A stretch of DNA of 64,000 nt, taken from NCBI RefSeq assembly GCF_003350295.1, contig NZ_QLYY01000007.1:186001-250000 (forward strand), written 5' to 3'. Origin of the DNA: Vibrio tetraodonis (lineage in GTDB: Bacteria; Pseudomonadota; Gammaproteobacteria; Enterobacterales; Vibrionaceae). This document shows, one piece after another, positions 1 through 10,019 of this stretch (position 1 is its first letter; each line of letters begins with the position of its first letter). The notes under the pieces are model-generated. The model had not been told where the DNA came from. It was given only the letters and a program-made list of their open reading frames with translations, and did not search any database. The position numbers were made by a program, and so were the translations under genes.

Positions 1-1
1 T

Positions 2-982
2 TCGTCACGTTTCTACCTTTCTATGGAAGACTCACTGCTGCGTATCTTTACTTCCGATCGTATGGCGAGCCTTATTCAAAGTGGTATGGAAGAAGGGGAA
101 GCGATTGAGTCTAAAATGTTATCTCGCTCAATTGAGAAGGCTCAACGTAAAGTTGAGGGTCGAAACTTCGATATCCGTAAGCAGCTTCTAGAATACGACG
201 ATGTGGCCAATGATCAGCGTAAAGTTGTTTATGAGTTGCGCGATGAACTGATGAATGTGGAAGACATCAGTGACATGATTGATCAAAACCGAGCGGATGT
301 TATAACTGCTGTCATTGACGAATATATTCCACCTCAGTCTTTAGAAGATATGTGGGATGTCGAAGGACTACAAGAACGTCTGAAAAACGATTTTGATCTC
401 GATGCGCCAGTCAAGCAGTGGCTTGAAGATGACGACAAGCTCTATGAAGAAGCTCTGCGTGAGAAAATCTTGGAAACATCGATTACAGTCTACAAAGAGA
501 AAGAGACCGTAGTTGGTGAGCAGGTGCTGCGTAACTTTGAAAAATCAGTCATGCTGCAGACTCTTGATACGCTCTGGAAAGAGCACCTTGCAGCTATGGA
601 CCACCTGCGTCAGGGAATTCACCTGCGTGGCTATGCGCAGAAAAACCCGAAACAGGAATATAAGCGTGAGTCGTTCGAGTTGTTTGAAGGTTTGTTGGAT
701 GCACTAAAATCAGATGTGATTACCATTTTGTCTAAAGTTCGTGTTCAGCAACAAGAAGAAGTGGAGCGCATGGAAGCTCAGCGCCTAGCACAAGCTGAAG
801 AAGCTGCGAGACGAGCTCAAGCACAGCATGCTTCAGCTGGTAACCAGCTAGCTGATGAAAGCCAAGAAGACCACTCTAATCAGCCTATGGTCCGTGAAGA
901 GCGCAAAGTTGGACGTAATGAGCCTTGTCCTTGTGGTAGTGGCAAAAAGTACAAACAGTGCCATGGCCAGCTGAGTGGCTAA
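2..982 (+). CDS. secA: SecA preprotein translocase ATPase, 3' part
   Basis: This is the carboxy-terminal third of SecA, the cytoplasmic ATPase motor that pushes preproteins through SecYEG. The window opens inside the gene: the frame is open from base 2 and ends in TAA at 982, leaving 326 residues of a protein that is usually about 900. Visible signatures are [15 protein letters not shown] near residue 60 and [18 protein letters not shown] near residue 200 (helical scaffold/wing region), then an Ala/Gln/Glu-rich linker and the terminal zinc- and SecB-binding motif [15 protein letters not shown] hairpin terminator follows. mutT comes next, the order seen in other Vibrio and enteric genomes. The identification is certain; only the 5' two thirds is missing, because of the window edge. 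Confidence 0.98.
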   Translation, partial: SSRFYLSMEDSLLRIFTSDRMASLIQSGMEEGEAIESKMLSRSIEKAQRKVEGRNFDIRKQLLEYDDVANDQRKVVYELRDELMNVEDISDMIDQNRADVITAVIDEYIPPQSLEDMWDVEGLQERLKNDFDLDAPVKQWLEDDDKLYEEALREKILETSITVYKEKETVVGEQVLRNFEKSVMLQTLDTLWKEHLAAMDHLRQGIHLRGYAQKNPKQEYKRESFELFEGLLDALKSDVITILSKVRVQQQEEVERMEAQRLAQAEEAARRAQAQHASAGNQLADESQEDHSNQPMVREERKVGRNEPCPCGSGKKYKQCHGQLSG

Positions 983-1005
983 AAATAGATAGATTTTAAA
1001 ACATC

Positions 1006-1033
1006 AAGAGTCGCATTAGCGGCTCTTTTTTTG
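1006..1033 (+). terminator. Rho-independent terminator after secA
   Basis: Stem AAGAGTCGC / GCGGCTCTT with an ATTA loop, running into a T tract. The mutT ribosome-binding site begins directly in or after the T run, so some read-through into mutT is possible. Confidence 0.8.
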
Positions 1034-1045
1034 AGGAAACTGATT

Positions 1046-1444
1046 GTGAAACGTATCCATATTGTCGCGGCTATCATTTTAAATGCTGAAAAAAGTGAAG
1101 TATTTATCACTAAGCGCCCACAGGAAAAACATAAGGGTGGCTTCTGGGAGTTTCCTGGGGGAAAGGTTGAAGACAAAGAAACCATAGCACAAGCCATTAA
1201 ACGTGAGTTAGATGAAGAAGTTGGTATTCAAGTGACACAACATAGCTTGTTCGAGCATTTAGAATACGACTACACAGATAAATCATTGAAGTTTGATTTT
1301 ATTCTTGTCACCGATTTTGAAAACCAACCTTTTGGCAGAGAAGGGCAGCAAGGTAAGTGGGTACCTATCACTAAGCTAAGAGACTATGAATTTCCCGAAG
1401 CAAATAGAACAATCCTTGACAGAGTGGTGGATGAATATAGCTAG
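1046..1444 (+). CDS. mutT: 8-oxo-dGTP diphosphatase MutT (Nudix)
   Basis: This is MutT, which hydrolyses 8-oxo-dGTP to the monophosphate and so keeps oxidised guanine out of DNA. The Nudix box is intact at about residues 36–58 (GGKVEDKE, then RELDEEVG), with catalytic glutamates in REL-EE. The protein has 132 residues, the usual size. I chose the GTG at 1046 because MutT proteins begin with K-R-I-H-I/V and because TGAGGAAAC lies 6–13 bases upstream. A TTG at 1031 in the same frame has no ribosome-binding site of its own. The gene directly follows secA, as in many gammaproteobacteria. Confidence 0.93.
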   Translation: MKRIHIVAAIILNAEKSEVFITKRPQEKHKGGFWEFPGGKVEDKETIAQAIKRELDEEVGIQVTQHSLFEHLEYDYTDKSLKFDFILVTDFENQPFGREGQQGKWVPITKLRDYEFPEANRTILDRVVDEYS

Positions 1445-1572
1445 CTATAAGAGTCGTCAATCAGGAGAAAGAAGATAGTGCTTTTCAGCCAAGTAGGAAA
1501 ATTTCACTATCGAATGTATAGCCAGTCGTCTTTAATATTGGTAGTTTTAACTCAATAGCATACAAAACGTGA

Positions 1573-2397
<825 letters not shown>

Positions 2398-2410
2398 TTA
2401 AATAATTATG

Positions 2411-2433
2411 CGCCGAGCTTGCTCGGCGTTTTT
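2411..2433 (+). terminator. Rho-independent terminator after dapB
   Basis: Perfect 8-bp stem CGCCGAGC / GCTCGGCG with a two-base loop, followed by TTTTT. Confidence 0.9.
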
Positions 2434-2747
2434 AATCTCTTCCTCTACTTTCACTGTTTACAAAACTTTAATCACTTTGTCCATTTATCACGATCTTTTC
2501 TTTATCTTATGGGTGTAATGCTAATTTTTTTATCTGAAGTGTTTGAAAATAGCATTTAATTAGGTGGTTTAACGTTTGCGTAATTCTATTATCTTTTGAT
2601 GGCATACTCTTCTACTGCCTTACCAAGTAAATTTATACGTTTTGTATCCAATGGCTAAAATTACGGGAGTAAACCTAGTATTTTAGCTGCTACAAGGGCT
2701 TATTTGCATTAACTGCCCTAAAATGCAAATTAATTTTTATGCTCCTG

Positions 2748-2776
2748 TTGACACATTTAATCTTCGTCATTAGAAT
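2748..2776 (+). promoter_or_regulatory. Sigma-70 promoter upstream of carA (P1-like)
   Basis: TTGACA at 2748–2753, a 17-base spacer, and TAGAAT at 2771–2776. This is a near-consensus promoter about 105 bases before the carA start. Its position matches the upstream pyrimidine-controlled promoter of enteric carAB, but no control element can be proved here. The rest of the 2434–2881 gap is AT-rich and holds no gene that I can see. Confidence 0.7.
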
Positions 2777-2834
2777 GCTGCCAATTTGTCTAAATAACCT
2801 GAAATCACTTATTCAAGGTGTAAAGGAAGGCAGA

Positions 2835-2873
2835 TTTGCAGTTTAATTTATAATTTATGCATTTTTATTCTGG
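2835..2873 (+). promoter_or_regulatory. Tandem ARG boxes over a second carA promoter
   Basis: Two degenerate ArgR half-pairs lie exactly 21 bases apart: TGCAG-TTTA-ATTTA (2837–2850) and TGCAT-TTTT-ATTCT (2858–2871). The ArgR consensus is TGAAT-N4-ATTCA, and a 21-base repeat (two 18-bp boxes plus 3) is the classical operator geometry. A perfect -10 hexamer TATAAT (2849–2854) sits between them. This resembles the arginine-repressed P2 of enteric carAB. The ribosome-binding site GGAGG overlaps the end of the second box. Confidence 0.6.
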
Positions 2874-2881
2874 AGGTTGTC

Positions 2882-4021
2882 TTGAGTAAATCAGCACTGT
2901 TAGTCCTAGAAGATGGGACAGTGTTCCGCGGAGTTTCCATTGGAGCAGATGGTTCATCCGTTGGTGAAGTCGTTTTTAATACCTCGATGACGGGGTACCA
3001 AGAAATCCTCACTGATCCTTCCTATTCTCAACAAATCGTCACTCTCACTTACCCACATATAGGCAATACCGGAACCAACTCCGAAGATGAAGAATCCTCT
3101 TCTATCCATGCACAAGGCCTTGTGATTCGCGACCTTCCCCTTATCGCTTCTAACTTCCGTAATGAACAAACCCTTTCTGATTACCTTAAGTCGCAAAATA
3201 TCGTAGGTATCGCTGATATCGATACGCGTAAGTTGACTCGTATTCTGCGTGAAAAAGGTGCGCAAAACGGTTGTATTGTTGCTGGCAGCAATCTAGACGA
3301 AGCTTTAGCCTTGGCCAAAGCAAAAGAATTCCCTGGCTTAAAAGGTATGGACCTTGCGAAAGAAGTTACAACGAAAGAAGCGTATCAATGGCAACAAGGT
3401 TCGTGGACGCTCGAGGGTGGTCTTCCAGATGCGCAAGACAGTAGCGAGCTACCATATCACGTTGTTGCCTATGACTTTGGAGCAAAGCGAAACATCTTGC
3501 GTATGCTCGTTGACAGAGGCTGCTGCTTAACAGTTGTGCCTGCTGAGACAACAGCAGAAGAAGTGATTGCACTTAATCCTGATGGTGTATTCCTTTCAAA
3601 TGGTCCTGGTGACCCTGAGCCATGTACTTATGCAATTGAAGCAACAAAAGCATTCCTAGACAAAGGTTTACCCATCTTCGGTATCTGTTTAGGGCACCAA
3701 ATCTTGGCGCTTGCATCGGGTGCTAAGACGGTGAAGATGAAATTTGGTCATCATGGCGCAAACCATCCAGTGAAGGATCTTGACCGAAACGTGGTTATGA
3801 TTACTTCACAAAACCATGGGTTTGCAGCTGATGAAGACAGTTTGCCAGAGAATTTGCGTGCTACCCACGTATCCTTATTTGATGGTTCTCTTCAGGGCAT
3901 TCATCGCACCGATAAACCAGCATTTAGTTTCCAAGGTCACCCAGAAGCGAGCCCCGGTCCTCACGACGCTGCGCCGCTATTTGATCACTTTATTGAACTT
4001 ATTAAACAACACAGCGCTTAA
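2882..4021 (+). CDS. carA: Carbamoyl-phosphate synthase small subunit CarA
   Basis: CarA is the glutaminase subunit of carbamoyl-phosphate synthetase. It releases ammonia from glutamine and channels it to CarB, feeding both arginine and pyrimidine synthesis. The protein has 379 residues. The amino-terminal half is the CarA-specific domain (LEDGTVFRG and the MTGYQEIL region). The carboxy half is a class I glutamine amidotransferase with nucleophile Cys in FGICLGHQ and the His/Glu pair in [11 protein letters not shown]. The start is TTG at 2882, placed eight bases after TGGAGG; TTG or another weak start codon is common for carA. carB follows after 16 bases, so the two are co-transcribed. Confidence 0.97.
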   Translation: MSKSALLVLEDGTVFRGVSIGADGSSVGEVVFNTSMTGYQEILTDPSYSQQIVTLTYPHIGNTGTNSEDEESSSIHAQGLVIRDLPLIASNFRNEQTLSDYLKSQNIVGIADIDTRKLTRILREKGAQNGCIVAGSNLDEALALAKAKEFPGLKGMDLAKEVTTKEAYQWQQGSWTLEGGLPDAQDSSELPYHVVAYDFGAKRNILRMLVDRGCCLTVVPAETTAEEVIALNPDGVFLSNGPGDPEPCTYAIEATKAFLDKGLPIFGICLGHQILALASGAKTVKMKFGHHGANHPVKDLDRNVVMITSQNHGFAADEDSLPENLRATHVSLFDGSLQGIHRTDKPAFSFQGHPEASPGPHDAAPLFDHFIELIKQHSA

Positions 4022-4037
4022 TTTGGAGTAGTAGAGA

Positions 4038-7000
4038 ATGCCAAAACGTACTGACCTAAAAAGTATTCTTATTCTGGGTGCTGGCCCGATAGTTATCGGT
4101 CAAGCATGTGAGTTTGACTACTCTGGTGCTCAAGCGTGTAAAGCGCTTCGCGAAGAGGGATACCGAGTTATTCTGGTTAACTCTAACCCTGCGACGATTA
4201 TGACTGACCCTGAGATGGCAGATGCCACCTACATTGAACCTATACAATGGGAAGTAGTACGTAAGATCATCGAAAAAGAACGTCCTGATGCAGTACTTCC
4301 TACAATGGGAGGGCAAACGGCTCTTAACTGCGCACTTGATTTAGAAAAGCATGGCGTGCTTGAAGAGTTCGGTGTTGAGATGATAGGCGCAACTGCCGAT
4401 GCGATTGATAAGGCGGAAGATCGTTCTCGTTTTGATAAAGCGATGAAGTCTATCGGTCTTGAATGTCCACGTGCTGATACTGCTAAGACTATGGAAGAAG
4501 CATACCGCGTTCTTGATATGGTCGGTTTCCCATGTATTATTCGCCCTTCATTCACTATGGGCGGTACCGGTGGTGGTATTGCGTACAATAAAGAAGAATT
4601 TGAAGAAATTTGTCGCCGTGGTTTAGATCTTTCTCCGACTAATGAATTGCTGATCGATGAGTCTTTAATTGGCTGGAAAGAGTATGAGATGGAAGTGGTT
4701 CGCGATAAAGCGGACAACTGTATCATCGTATGTTCTATCGAAAACTTCGATCCTATGGGTATCCATACTGGTGACTCAATTACAGTGGCTCCAGCACAGA
4801 CATTGACGGATAAAGAATACCAATTGATGCGTAACGCCTCGCTTGCGGTACTGCGTGAAATTGGTGTTGAAACGGGCGGTTCAAACGTTCAGTTTGGTAT
4901 CAACCCGAAAGATGGCCGCATGGTTATCATTGAGATGAACCCTCGTGTGTCACGTTCATCAGCTTTAGCATCAAAAGCAACCGGTTTCCCTATTGCTAAA
5001 ATCGCAGCCAAACTGGCGGTCGGCTTTACTCTTGATGAGCTACAAAATGATATAACAGGTGGTGCAACGCCAGCATCATTTGAGCCTACCATCGACTACG
5101 TTGTGACTAAGATCCCGCGCTTTAACTTTGAAAAATTTGCTGGTGCGAATGATCGCCTTACGACTCAGATGAAGTCAGTTGGCGAGGTGATGGCGATTGG
5201 TCGTAATCAGCAAGAATCGTTGCAAAAAGCATTACGTGGCCTTGAAGTTGGTGCAAACGGCTTTGATGAGATGGTCGATCTCGATGCGCCAGATGCTTTA
5301 ACGAAAATTCGCCATGAGCTAAAAGAAGCAGGTGCTGAGCGTATTTGGTACATTGCAGATGCGTTCCGTGCAGGCATGTCAGTCGATGGTGTATTCAACC
5401 TTACGGCAATCGACCGTTGGTTCCTAGTTCAAATCGAAGAGCTTGTTAACCTAGAAAACCAAGTGAAAGCGGGTGGTTTCGCAGGTCTGACTCCAGATGT
5501 ATTGCGCAAGATGAAGCGTAAAGGTTTCTCTGATGCTCGCCTGTCTTCAATCCTTGGTGTGTCTGAGAATGAAATCCGTCGTCTACGTGACCAATATGAC
5601 ATTCATCCTGTCTACAAGCGTGTCGATACTTGTGCGGCTGAGTTCTCATCTGATACAGCTTACATGTACTCATCTTACGATGAAGAGTGTGAAGCGCAGC
5701 CTACAGATAAAGACAAGATCATGGTTTTGGGCGGCGGTCCAAACCGTATTGGTCAAGGAATCGAATTTGATTACTGTTGTGTACATGCTTCACTTGCACT
5801 GCGTGAAGATGGTTACGAAACCATCATGGTTAACTGTAACCCTGAGACGGTTTCTACCGACTACGACACTTCAGACCGTCTTTACTTCGAACCTGTAACT
5901 TTGGAAGATGTACTTTCTATCGTACGTGTTGAAAAGCCAAAAGGTGTGATTGTTCAATACGGTGGTCAAACACCACTGAAGCTGGCTCGTGCGCTGGAAG
6001 CGGCAGGTGTACCTATTATTGGTACTAGCCCAGATGCGATTGACCGCGCAGAAGACCGTGAGCGTTTCCAAGCAGCTGTTGACCGTCTTGGCCTTCTACA
6101 GCCTGAGAACGCGACAGTAACGACTATCGAGCAAGCGGTTGACAAGTCAAAAGAGATTGGCTTCCCACTGGTTGTGCGTCCTTCATACGTACTTGGTGGT
6201 CGAGCTATGGAAATCGTGTACGATGAGCAAGATCTGCGTCGCTACTTCAACGAAGCAGTAAGTGTATCAAACGAGTCTCCGGTACTTCTTGATCGTTTTC
6301 TAGATGACGCAACTGAAGTGGATATCGATGCTATCTGTGACGGTGAGCGAGTGGTGATCGGCGGTATCATGGAGCACATCGAGCAAGCGGGTGTTCACTC
6401 GGGTGACTCTGCATGTTCACTTCCTGCTTACACGCTAAGTCAAGAAATCCAAGACAAGATGCGCGAGCAAGTTGAGAAACTCGCATTTGAGCTAGGTGTA
6501 CGTGGTCTTATGAATACCCAGTTTGCGGTGAAAGACAGCGAAGTTTACTTAATCGAAGTAAACCCTCGTGCTGCACGCACTGTCCCGTTTGTTTCTAAAG
6601 CAACAGGCGCGCCACTGGCTAAAATTGCTGCACGCGTAATGGCAGGTCAATCTCTAGATTCTCAGGGCTTTACCAAAGAGATCATCCCACCTTACTACTC
6701 AGTGAAAGAAGTCGTACTACCGTTCAACAAGTTCCCTGGTGTTGACCCACTGTTAGGCCCAGAAATGCGCTCTACCGGTGAAGTTATGGGTGTGGGTGCA
6801 ACCTTTGCAGAAGCTTATGCGAAAGCGGAACTAGGTTGTGGCAATGTTTACCCAGAAGGCGGTCGCGCACTACTGTCTGTTCGCGAAGGTGACAAACAAC
6901 GTGTTGTTGATCTCGCCTCTAAACTGACCAAATTGGGCTACCAGTTAGATGCGACTCATGGCACAGCGATCATCCTAGGTGAAGCAGGGATCAACCCTCG

Positions 7001-7268
7001 TCTTGTTAACAAGGTACACGAAGGTCGTCCACACATTCTAGACCGTATCAAAAACAACGAGTATACCTATATCGTGAATACGACGGCAGGTCGTCAATCG
7101 ATCGAAGACTCTAAAGTACTGCGCCGTGGGGCCCTAGCAGAAAAAGTGAACTACACGACAACTCTCAATGCGGCATTTGCCACTTGTATGTCACATACGG
7201 CTGATGCTTGTGCCTCGGTGACTTCAGTACAAGAGTTACATGCAAAAGTGGCGAAAAGCCAAGCATAA
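4038..7268 (+). CDS. carB: Carbamoyl-phosphate synthase large subunit CarB
   Basis: CarB makes carbamoyl phosphate from bicarbonate, ammonia and two ATP. The 1,076 residues show the internal duplication typical of the enzyme: two ATP-grasp halves, each opening with a GxGPIxIGQ-type motif ([19 protein letters not shown] near residue 12; [18 protein letters not shown] near residue 560). A carboxy-terminal MGS-like allosteric domain (about residue 940 on) binds UMP and ornithine in the family. Length and motifs are normal and the frame is intact. GGAG at 4024–4027 serves the ATG. The 3' end carries a likely CarZ small RNA. Confidence 0.98.
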   Translation: MPKRTDLKSILILGAGPIVIGQACEFDYSGAQACKALREEGYRVILVNSNPATIMTDPEMADATYIEPIQWEVVRKIIEKERPDAVLPTMGGQTALNCALDLEKHGVLEEFGVEMIGATADAIDKAEDRSRFDKAMKSIGLECPRADTAKTMEEAYRVLDMVGFPCIIRPSFTMGGTGGGIAYNKEEFEEICRRGLDLSPTNELLIDESLIGWKEYEMEVVRDKADNCIIVCSIENFDPMGIHTGDSITVAPAQTLTDKEYQLMRNASLAVLREIGVETGGSNVQFGINPKDGRMVIIEMNPRVSRSSALASKATGFPIAKIAAKLAVGFTLDELQNDITGGATPASFEPTIDYVVTKIPRFNFEKFAGANDRLTTQMKSVGEVMAIGRNQQESLQKALRGLEVGANGFDEMVDLDAPDALTKIRHELKEAGAERIWYIADAFRAGMSVDGVFNLTAIDRWFLVQIEELVNLENQVKAGGFAGLTPDVLRKMKRKGFSDARLSSILGVSENEIRRLRDQYDIHPVYKRVDTCAAEFSSDTAYMYSSYDEECEAQPTDKDKIMVLGGGPNRIGQGIEFDYCCVHASLALREDGYETIMVNCNPETVSTDYDTSDRLYFEPVTLEDVLSIVRVEKPKGVIVQYGGQTPLKLARALEAAGVPIIGTSPDAIDRAEDRERFQAAVDRLGLLQPENATVTTIEQAVDKSKEIGFPLVVRPSYVLGGRAMEIVYDEQDLRRYFNEAVSVSNESPVLLDRFLDDATEVDIDAICDGERVVIGGIMEHIEQAGVHSGDSACSLPAYTLSQEIQDKMREQVEKLAFELGVRGLMNTQFAVKDSEVYLIEVNPRAARTVPFVSKATGAPLAKIAARVMAGQSLDSQGFTKEIIPPYYSVKEVVLPFNKFPGVDPLLGPEMRSTGEVMGVGATFAEAYAKAELGCGNVYPEGGRALLSVREGDKQRVVDLASKLTKLGYQLDATHGTAIILGEAGINPRLVNKVHEGRPHILDRIKNNEYTYIVNTTAGRQSIEDSKVLRRGALAEKVNYTTTLNAAFATCMSHTADACASVTSVQELHAKVAKSQA

Positions 7269-7328
7269 GTAGACAAGGTTTACGCTGTATAGAGACTATA
7301 AAGCCTGCTTATTCAAGCAGGCTTTTTT
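7250..7328 (+). ncRNA. carZ: CarZ-like small RNA from the carAB 3' UTR
   Basis: In Vibrio cholerae the carAB transcript is cut near its 3' end to give CarZ, a small RNA of about 80 nucleotides that represses carAB. Here the carB stop is followed by about 30 bases of single-stranded-looking sequence and a strong terminator hairpin, the same architecture. The 5' end given is approximate because the cleavage site cannot be read from sequence. The assignment rests on gene context and hairpin position, not on a full alignment. Confidence 0.5.
7301..7328 (+). terminator. Rho-independent terminator after carB
   Basis: Perfect 10-bp stem AAGCCTGCTT / AAGCAGGCTT with an ATTC loop, then a T run. The A-rich left flank means it may also stop minus-strand transcripts of the Cyt-like operon, whose last stop codon lies at 7381. 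Confidence 0.92.
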
Positions 7329-7380
7329 ATTGGATAAACAGTTTACCTAATAAGTCGCTCCGAGCTCATGAAGTTTTTAT

Positions 7381-8064
7381 TCATGATTGGTTGGGAGAAT
7401 AGCCCAAAGGCTGTGTGCCCTTTAGTCCGTTAAGTGCTACGGAGTAGTGAGTGCTGGATGATACGGTAATGAATAACACCTTCTCTTTACTGATATTGGC
7501 TTGTATATAAAACCCAAGCGGCACGAAAACCAGTACATCATCTTCTTGAATCGCGAGCAACATAGTGTAGTAGTAAGAGGACTTATTGGCAGATTCACTG
7601 GACCAAAATATCCAAGCGCTGCTTTCGTGTCGATAAAGGTTTACAAAACCATCAGACACGATATCCATTATTTTCGCTTTTAGATCAGCTGGAAAGGTGC
7701 CGCCGACCACTTCATCAAGCTGTACTTCAAGCTTTGAAATTGCCCCTTGAGGAGAATCACTCGATATTACAGGTTGGATAGTCCTTTCGATATGGATGTT
7801 ATTCTCTTTTGCTAATTGTTCAGCTTGAGCAATATTCAATTCTAATGATGAATTGAGTGCTTGTTGAAATACTCGAGTTGCCGCTATTGCTTGGCTGATG
7901 TATTGAGGCTCCAAAGCAAATAGCGTTTTGAACTTCAGGTCTTGTTGCTCGTCTGTTGCCAAAACCCTTGAATTTGGAGCTAAAGCATTGTTTTTTAAAA
8001 TTGAGTCACCCAGTACAACAGGGCTATTTACTGGAGTAACCTTGACATCTCTAGTGATGTGCAT
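7381..8064 (-). CDS. Cyt-like cytolysin paralogue, fourth gene of operon
   Basis: This 227-residue protein belongs to the Cyt delta-endotoxin fold family, alpha-beta pore-forming proteins first known from Bacillus thuringiensis. After an amino-terminal extension of about 40 residues it follows the family pattern: LFALEPQYISQAI (compare IYQVAPQYVNQAL in Cyt2), an amphipathic helix with VFQQALNSSLELN, then GFVNLYRHESSAWIFW, SSYYYTMLLAIQ and the strand SKEKVLFITV. No signal peptide or membrane anchor is visible. It is the last of four tandem genes and starts 20 bases after the third, with AGAGGTAA as ribosome-binding site. The long amino-terminal extension is unlike its sisters and could be a propeptide or a docking segment (inference). 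Confidence 0.85.
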   Translation of the reverse strand: MHITRDVKVTPVNSPVVLGDSILKNNALAPNSRVLATDEQQDLKFKTLFALEPQYISQAIAATRVFQQALNSSLELNIAQAEQLAKENNIHIERTIQPVISSDSPQGAISKLEVQLDEVVGGTFPADLKAKIMDIVSDGFVNLYRHESSAWIFWSSESANKSSYYYTMLLAIQEDDVLVFVPLGFYIQANISKEKVLFITVSSSTHYSVALNGLKGTQPLGYSPNQS

Positions 8065-8084
8065 ATTGGCTTACCTCTATGAAA

Positions 8085-8702
8085 TTAGCTAAGTTGTCTG
8101 ACGGCTTGAAGTCCTTTCAGTTTGATGTCTATCTTATCACTGTCTATCGTCAGCATGTCCGGTTTATGTGGCTGACTAAAAATGCTATGACTGTTATTTT
8201 CTATCTCAACTTCTATTGAAAGGAGACTGACAGCCATAAGAGGGCCTGTGCGATTGCTTTGAGAAATAACGAGGAAATTGTACTGATAGTGGGCATGATT
8301 ACCCTGATTTGTTTCAGTTTCTGAATAGCCAAACCAAGGTTGATCCTTTTGTTTATCGAGATCGCAAAATGCGTGGGCTACTATGGTTTGGAGTCTTTGC
8401 TTATCGAAAATACCGAATGAATCTTGTGCAGTCAGTTGGCCTGCTATGTCTGAAGTGAGCATGGATAGGGCTTGATATTGTTTGTTTAGTTCTACGTTTA
8501 ATGTTGCAATTATTGCTAACCCAGGCTCTGCTTTGATTTGTGCTTTGGCCAGTTCAAAGTCAATAATGCGGTTTTCATTTGAACAGTCAGTAAAGAGTTT
8601 GGATAGCTCATATGCTTGAGTCAGATATCGCTCATCCTCAACTTCTAAAAATACCTGATAAGGTAACTCTTTTTGTTTACAAGGCACGATTTCAATATTC
8701 AT
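8085..8702 (-). CDS. Divergent Cyt-like protein, third gene of operon
   Basis: This 205-residue protein is the most divergent member of the four-gene Cyt-like cluster. The shared outline is still traceable: an early QAYELSKLF helix, IIDFELAKAQI, then IVAHAFCDLDKQKDQPWFGYSETET in place of the NLN-Q-S-WIF block, then HYQYNFLVISQSNRTGPLMAVSLL for the central beta strands. Written as short blocks, these align in order with the first gene of the cluster. It lacks the WIF aromatic motif and the KEKVLWIT strand. It may be a partner or regulator rather than a toxin (inference). No signal peptide is visible. GAGG lies just before the ATG, and the gene starts 31 bases after its upstream neighbour. Confidence 0.7.
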   Translation of the reverse strand: MNIEIVPCKQKELPYQVFLEVEDERYLTQAYELSKLFTDCSNENRIIDFELAKAQIKAEPGLAIIATLNVELNKQYQALSMLTSDIAGQLTAQDSFGIFDKQRLQTIVAHAFCDLDKQKDQPWFGYSETETNQGNHAHYQYNFLVISQSNRTGPLMAVSLLSIEVEIENNSHSIFSQPHKPDMLTIDSDKIDIKLKGLQAVRQLS

Positions 8703-8733
8703 AAATAACCTCTTAGAAGATGTAAGGTTTATA

Positions 8734-9321
8734 TCAGCGTTCTAATGCTTCGGCTATGACCATACTTTTAAAGTTCATGGTTTGTGTGACTTTTGAACCT
8801 GCCACCAAAGACAATACGTTACTATCAGAGGACTTTAAGTGAATGTCGACGGATGTAAGCTGGCCAACCATAGTGGCACCTGTCGACTGATTTTGCACAA
8901 TGTTAAACATATTGTACTGGTAGGACACTTCTTTTTCACTTTGACCAAATATCACAAAGTAACCGCCATTTTTCTGAGCATTGAGATCTAAAAAAGCTCG
9001 CGCAGCCATACCAAATGCAGCCCAATTTTCAGTCACCGCTCCTTGAACCATACCAATCAAATTTTGTAATTGATCTATCGCGACCCATGCTTGCATTGTT
9101 TGAGCTGTTTCGGCAACCGTCTTTGTGCCAACAACTGCCATGGTTTTATGGCTTTTAGCAATAGTAAGAGCTTGGTCAAAATCTATACCTTGTGTTGCGG
9201 TGTGAAGATTGTCAAAGGCACTTAACATATTTACTGCTTGATCTAGATGTTCGAGATTGATGTTTAAGATGGGGCTGAAAATATCAGTTTTAATATCCGG
9301 TGCTATGGTTACCGATTCCAT
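8734..9321 (-). CDS. Cyt-like protein, second gene of operon
   Basis: This 195-residue protein is a paralogue of the first gene of the cluster and a member of the Cyt cytolysin family. Shared blocks in order: ILNINLEHLDQAVNML, GIDFDQALTIAKSHKTMAVVG (compare FNFDQALQLVKEHKEMAVTG in the first gene), FLDLNAQKNGGYFVIF, VSYQYNMFNIVQNQSTGATMVG, and a carboxy-terminal MNFKSMVIAEALER matching the VKSITVVEALQA end of its sister. The WIF aromatic triplet is replaced by YFVIF. It has no signal peptide. AAGG precedes the ATG. The role may be cytolytic or accessory to the other three; the sequence alone does not decide. Confidence 0.78.
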   Translation of the reverse strand: MESVTIAPDIKTDIFSPILNINLEHLDQAVNMLSAFDNLHTATQGIDFDQALTIAKSHKTMAVVGTKTVAETAQTMQAWVAIDQLQNLIGMVQGAVTENWAAFGMAARAFLDLNAQKNGGYFVIFGQSEKEVSYQYNMFNIVQNQSTGATMVGQLTSVDIHLKSSDSNVLSLVAGSKVTQTMNFKSMVIAEALER

Positions 9322-9383
9322 GACCTTTCCTTAGTTGATTATATTGCGAATTAGGAGGTGGCAAATGGCCACCTCCGAGGCTT

Positions 9384-10019
9384 TTATGCCTGTAGCGCTT
9401 CAACGACAGTGATTGATTTAACGTTCACAGAGTAGTTGTGCTTATCTTTGGTTGTAATCCAAAGTACTTTCTCTTTGTCGACATCAACAGTGATGGTTAA
9501 GCCAATTGGAGCGGCTGCCATAACCGAGCCTGTATCTTTATTGGCCACAGCGAATAAGATGTTGTAGGTGTAGGTGGTCTTGTGCTCGCTTTCCTTACTC
9601 CAGAAAATCCAAGAACTTTCTTTTTGCTCATTGAGGTTCGTAAAGCCTTGCTCAATCGTATTTTTGAATTTTTCATAGGTTGGCGTTTCTTTGTCTAGGT
9701 AAACACCCACAACAGTATCAAGCAGGTTCATGACATCATCGACCATAGCCGATACTTGGTTATCTTGTTTAACGATTGACTGGTTTATCGTGCCTGTGAC
9801 TGCCATTTCTTTGTGTTCTTTGACAAGCTGTAGTGCTTGGTCAAAGTTAAACTCTAGCGTGTCACCATTGATGGCGTCTTGAAAAACTTGTGCCATTTCA
9901 ATTGCTTGATGAACATTCTCTGCTGGAACTTGAAACAGAGTATTGAAGTTAAGCTTGCTTTCACCTGCCTTTTTGATCACATCGTTACTATCTAGAACGA
10001 CAACGCTATCAAAAGTCAT
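9384..10019 (-). CDS. Cyt-type delta-endotoxin-like cytolysin, first gene
   Basis: This 211-residue protein is the clearest Cyt homologue of the window. Recalled Cyt2 blocks match it in order: IYQVAPQYVNQAL against LFQVPAENVHQAI; FQGAIDGSTLRFDFEKALQ against FQDAINGDTLEFNFDQALQ; FTNLNSQESEAWIFY against FTNLNEQKESSWIFW; KTSYYYNILFAIQDEETGGV against KTTYTYNILFAVANKDTGSV; VDIEKEKVLFVTIKD against VDVDKEKVLWITTKD. Cyt proteins insert into lipid membranes and form pores or detergent-like lesions. The protein ends at VVEALQA, where Cyt2 protoxins begin their cleaved tail, so it corresponds to the activated core. There is no signal peptide. GGAG precedes the ATG. It leads a four-gene minus-strand operon. 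Confidence 0.92.
   Translation of the reverse strand: MTFDSVVVLDSNDVIKKAGESKLNFNTLFQVPAENVHQAIEMAQVFQDAINGDTLEFNFDQALQLVKEHKEMAVTGTINQSIVKQDNQVSAMVDDVMNLLDTVVGVYLDKETPTYEKFKNTIEQGFTNLNEQKESSWIFWSKESEHKTTYTYNILFAVANKDTGSVMAAAPIGLTITVDVDKEKVLWITTKDKHNYSVNVKSITVVEALQA

Noticed and set aside
4229..4726. Long minus-strand frame of 165 codons inside carB
   Set aside because: It is fully antisense to a highly conserved part of carB and shows only the codon mirror of that gene.
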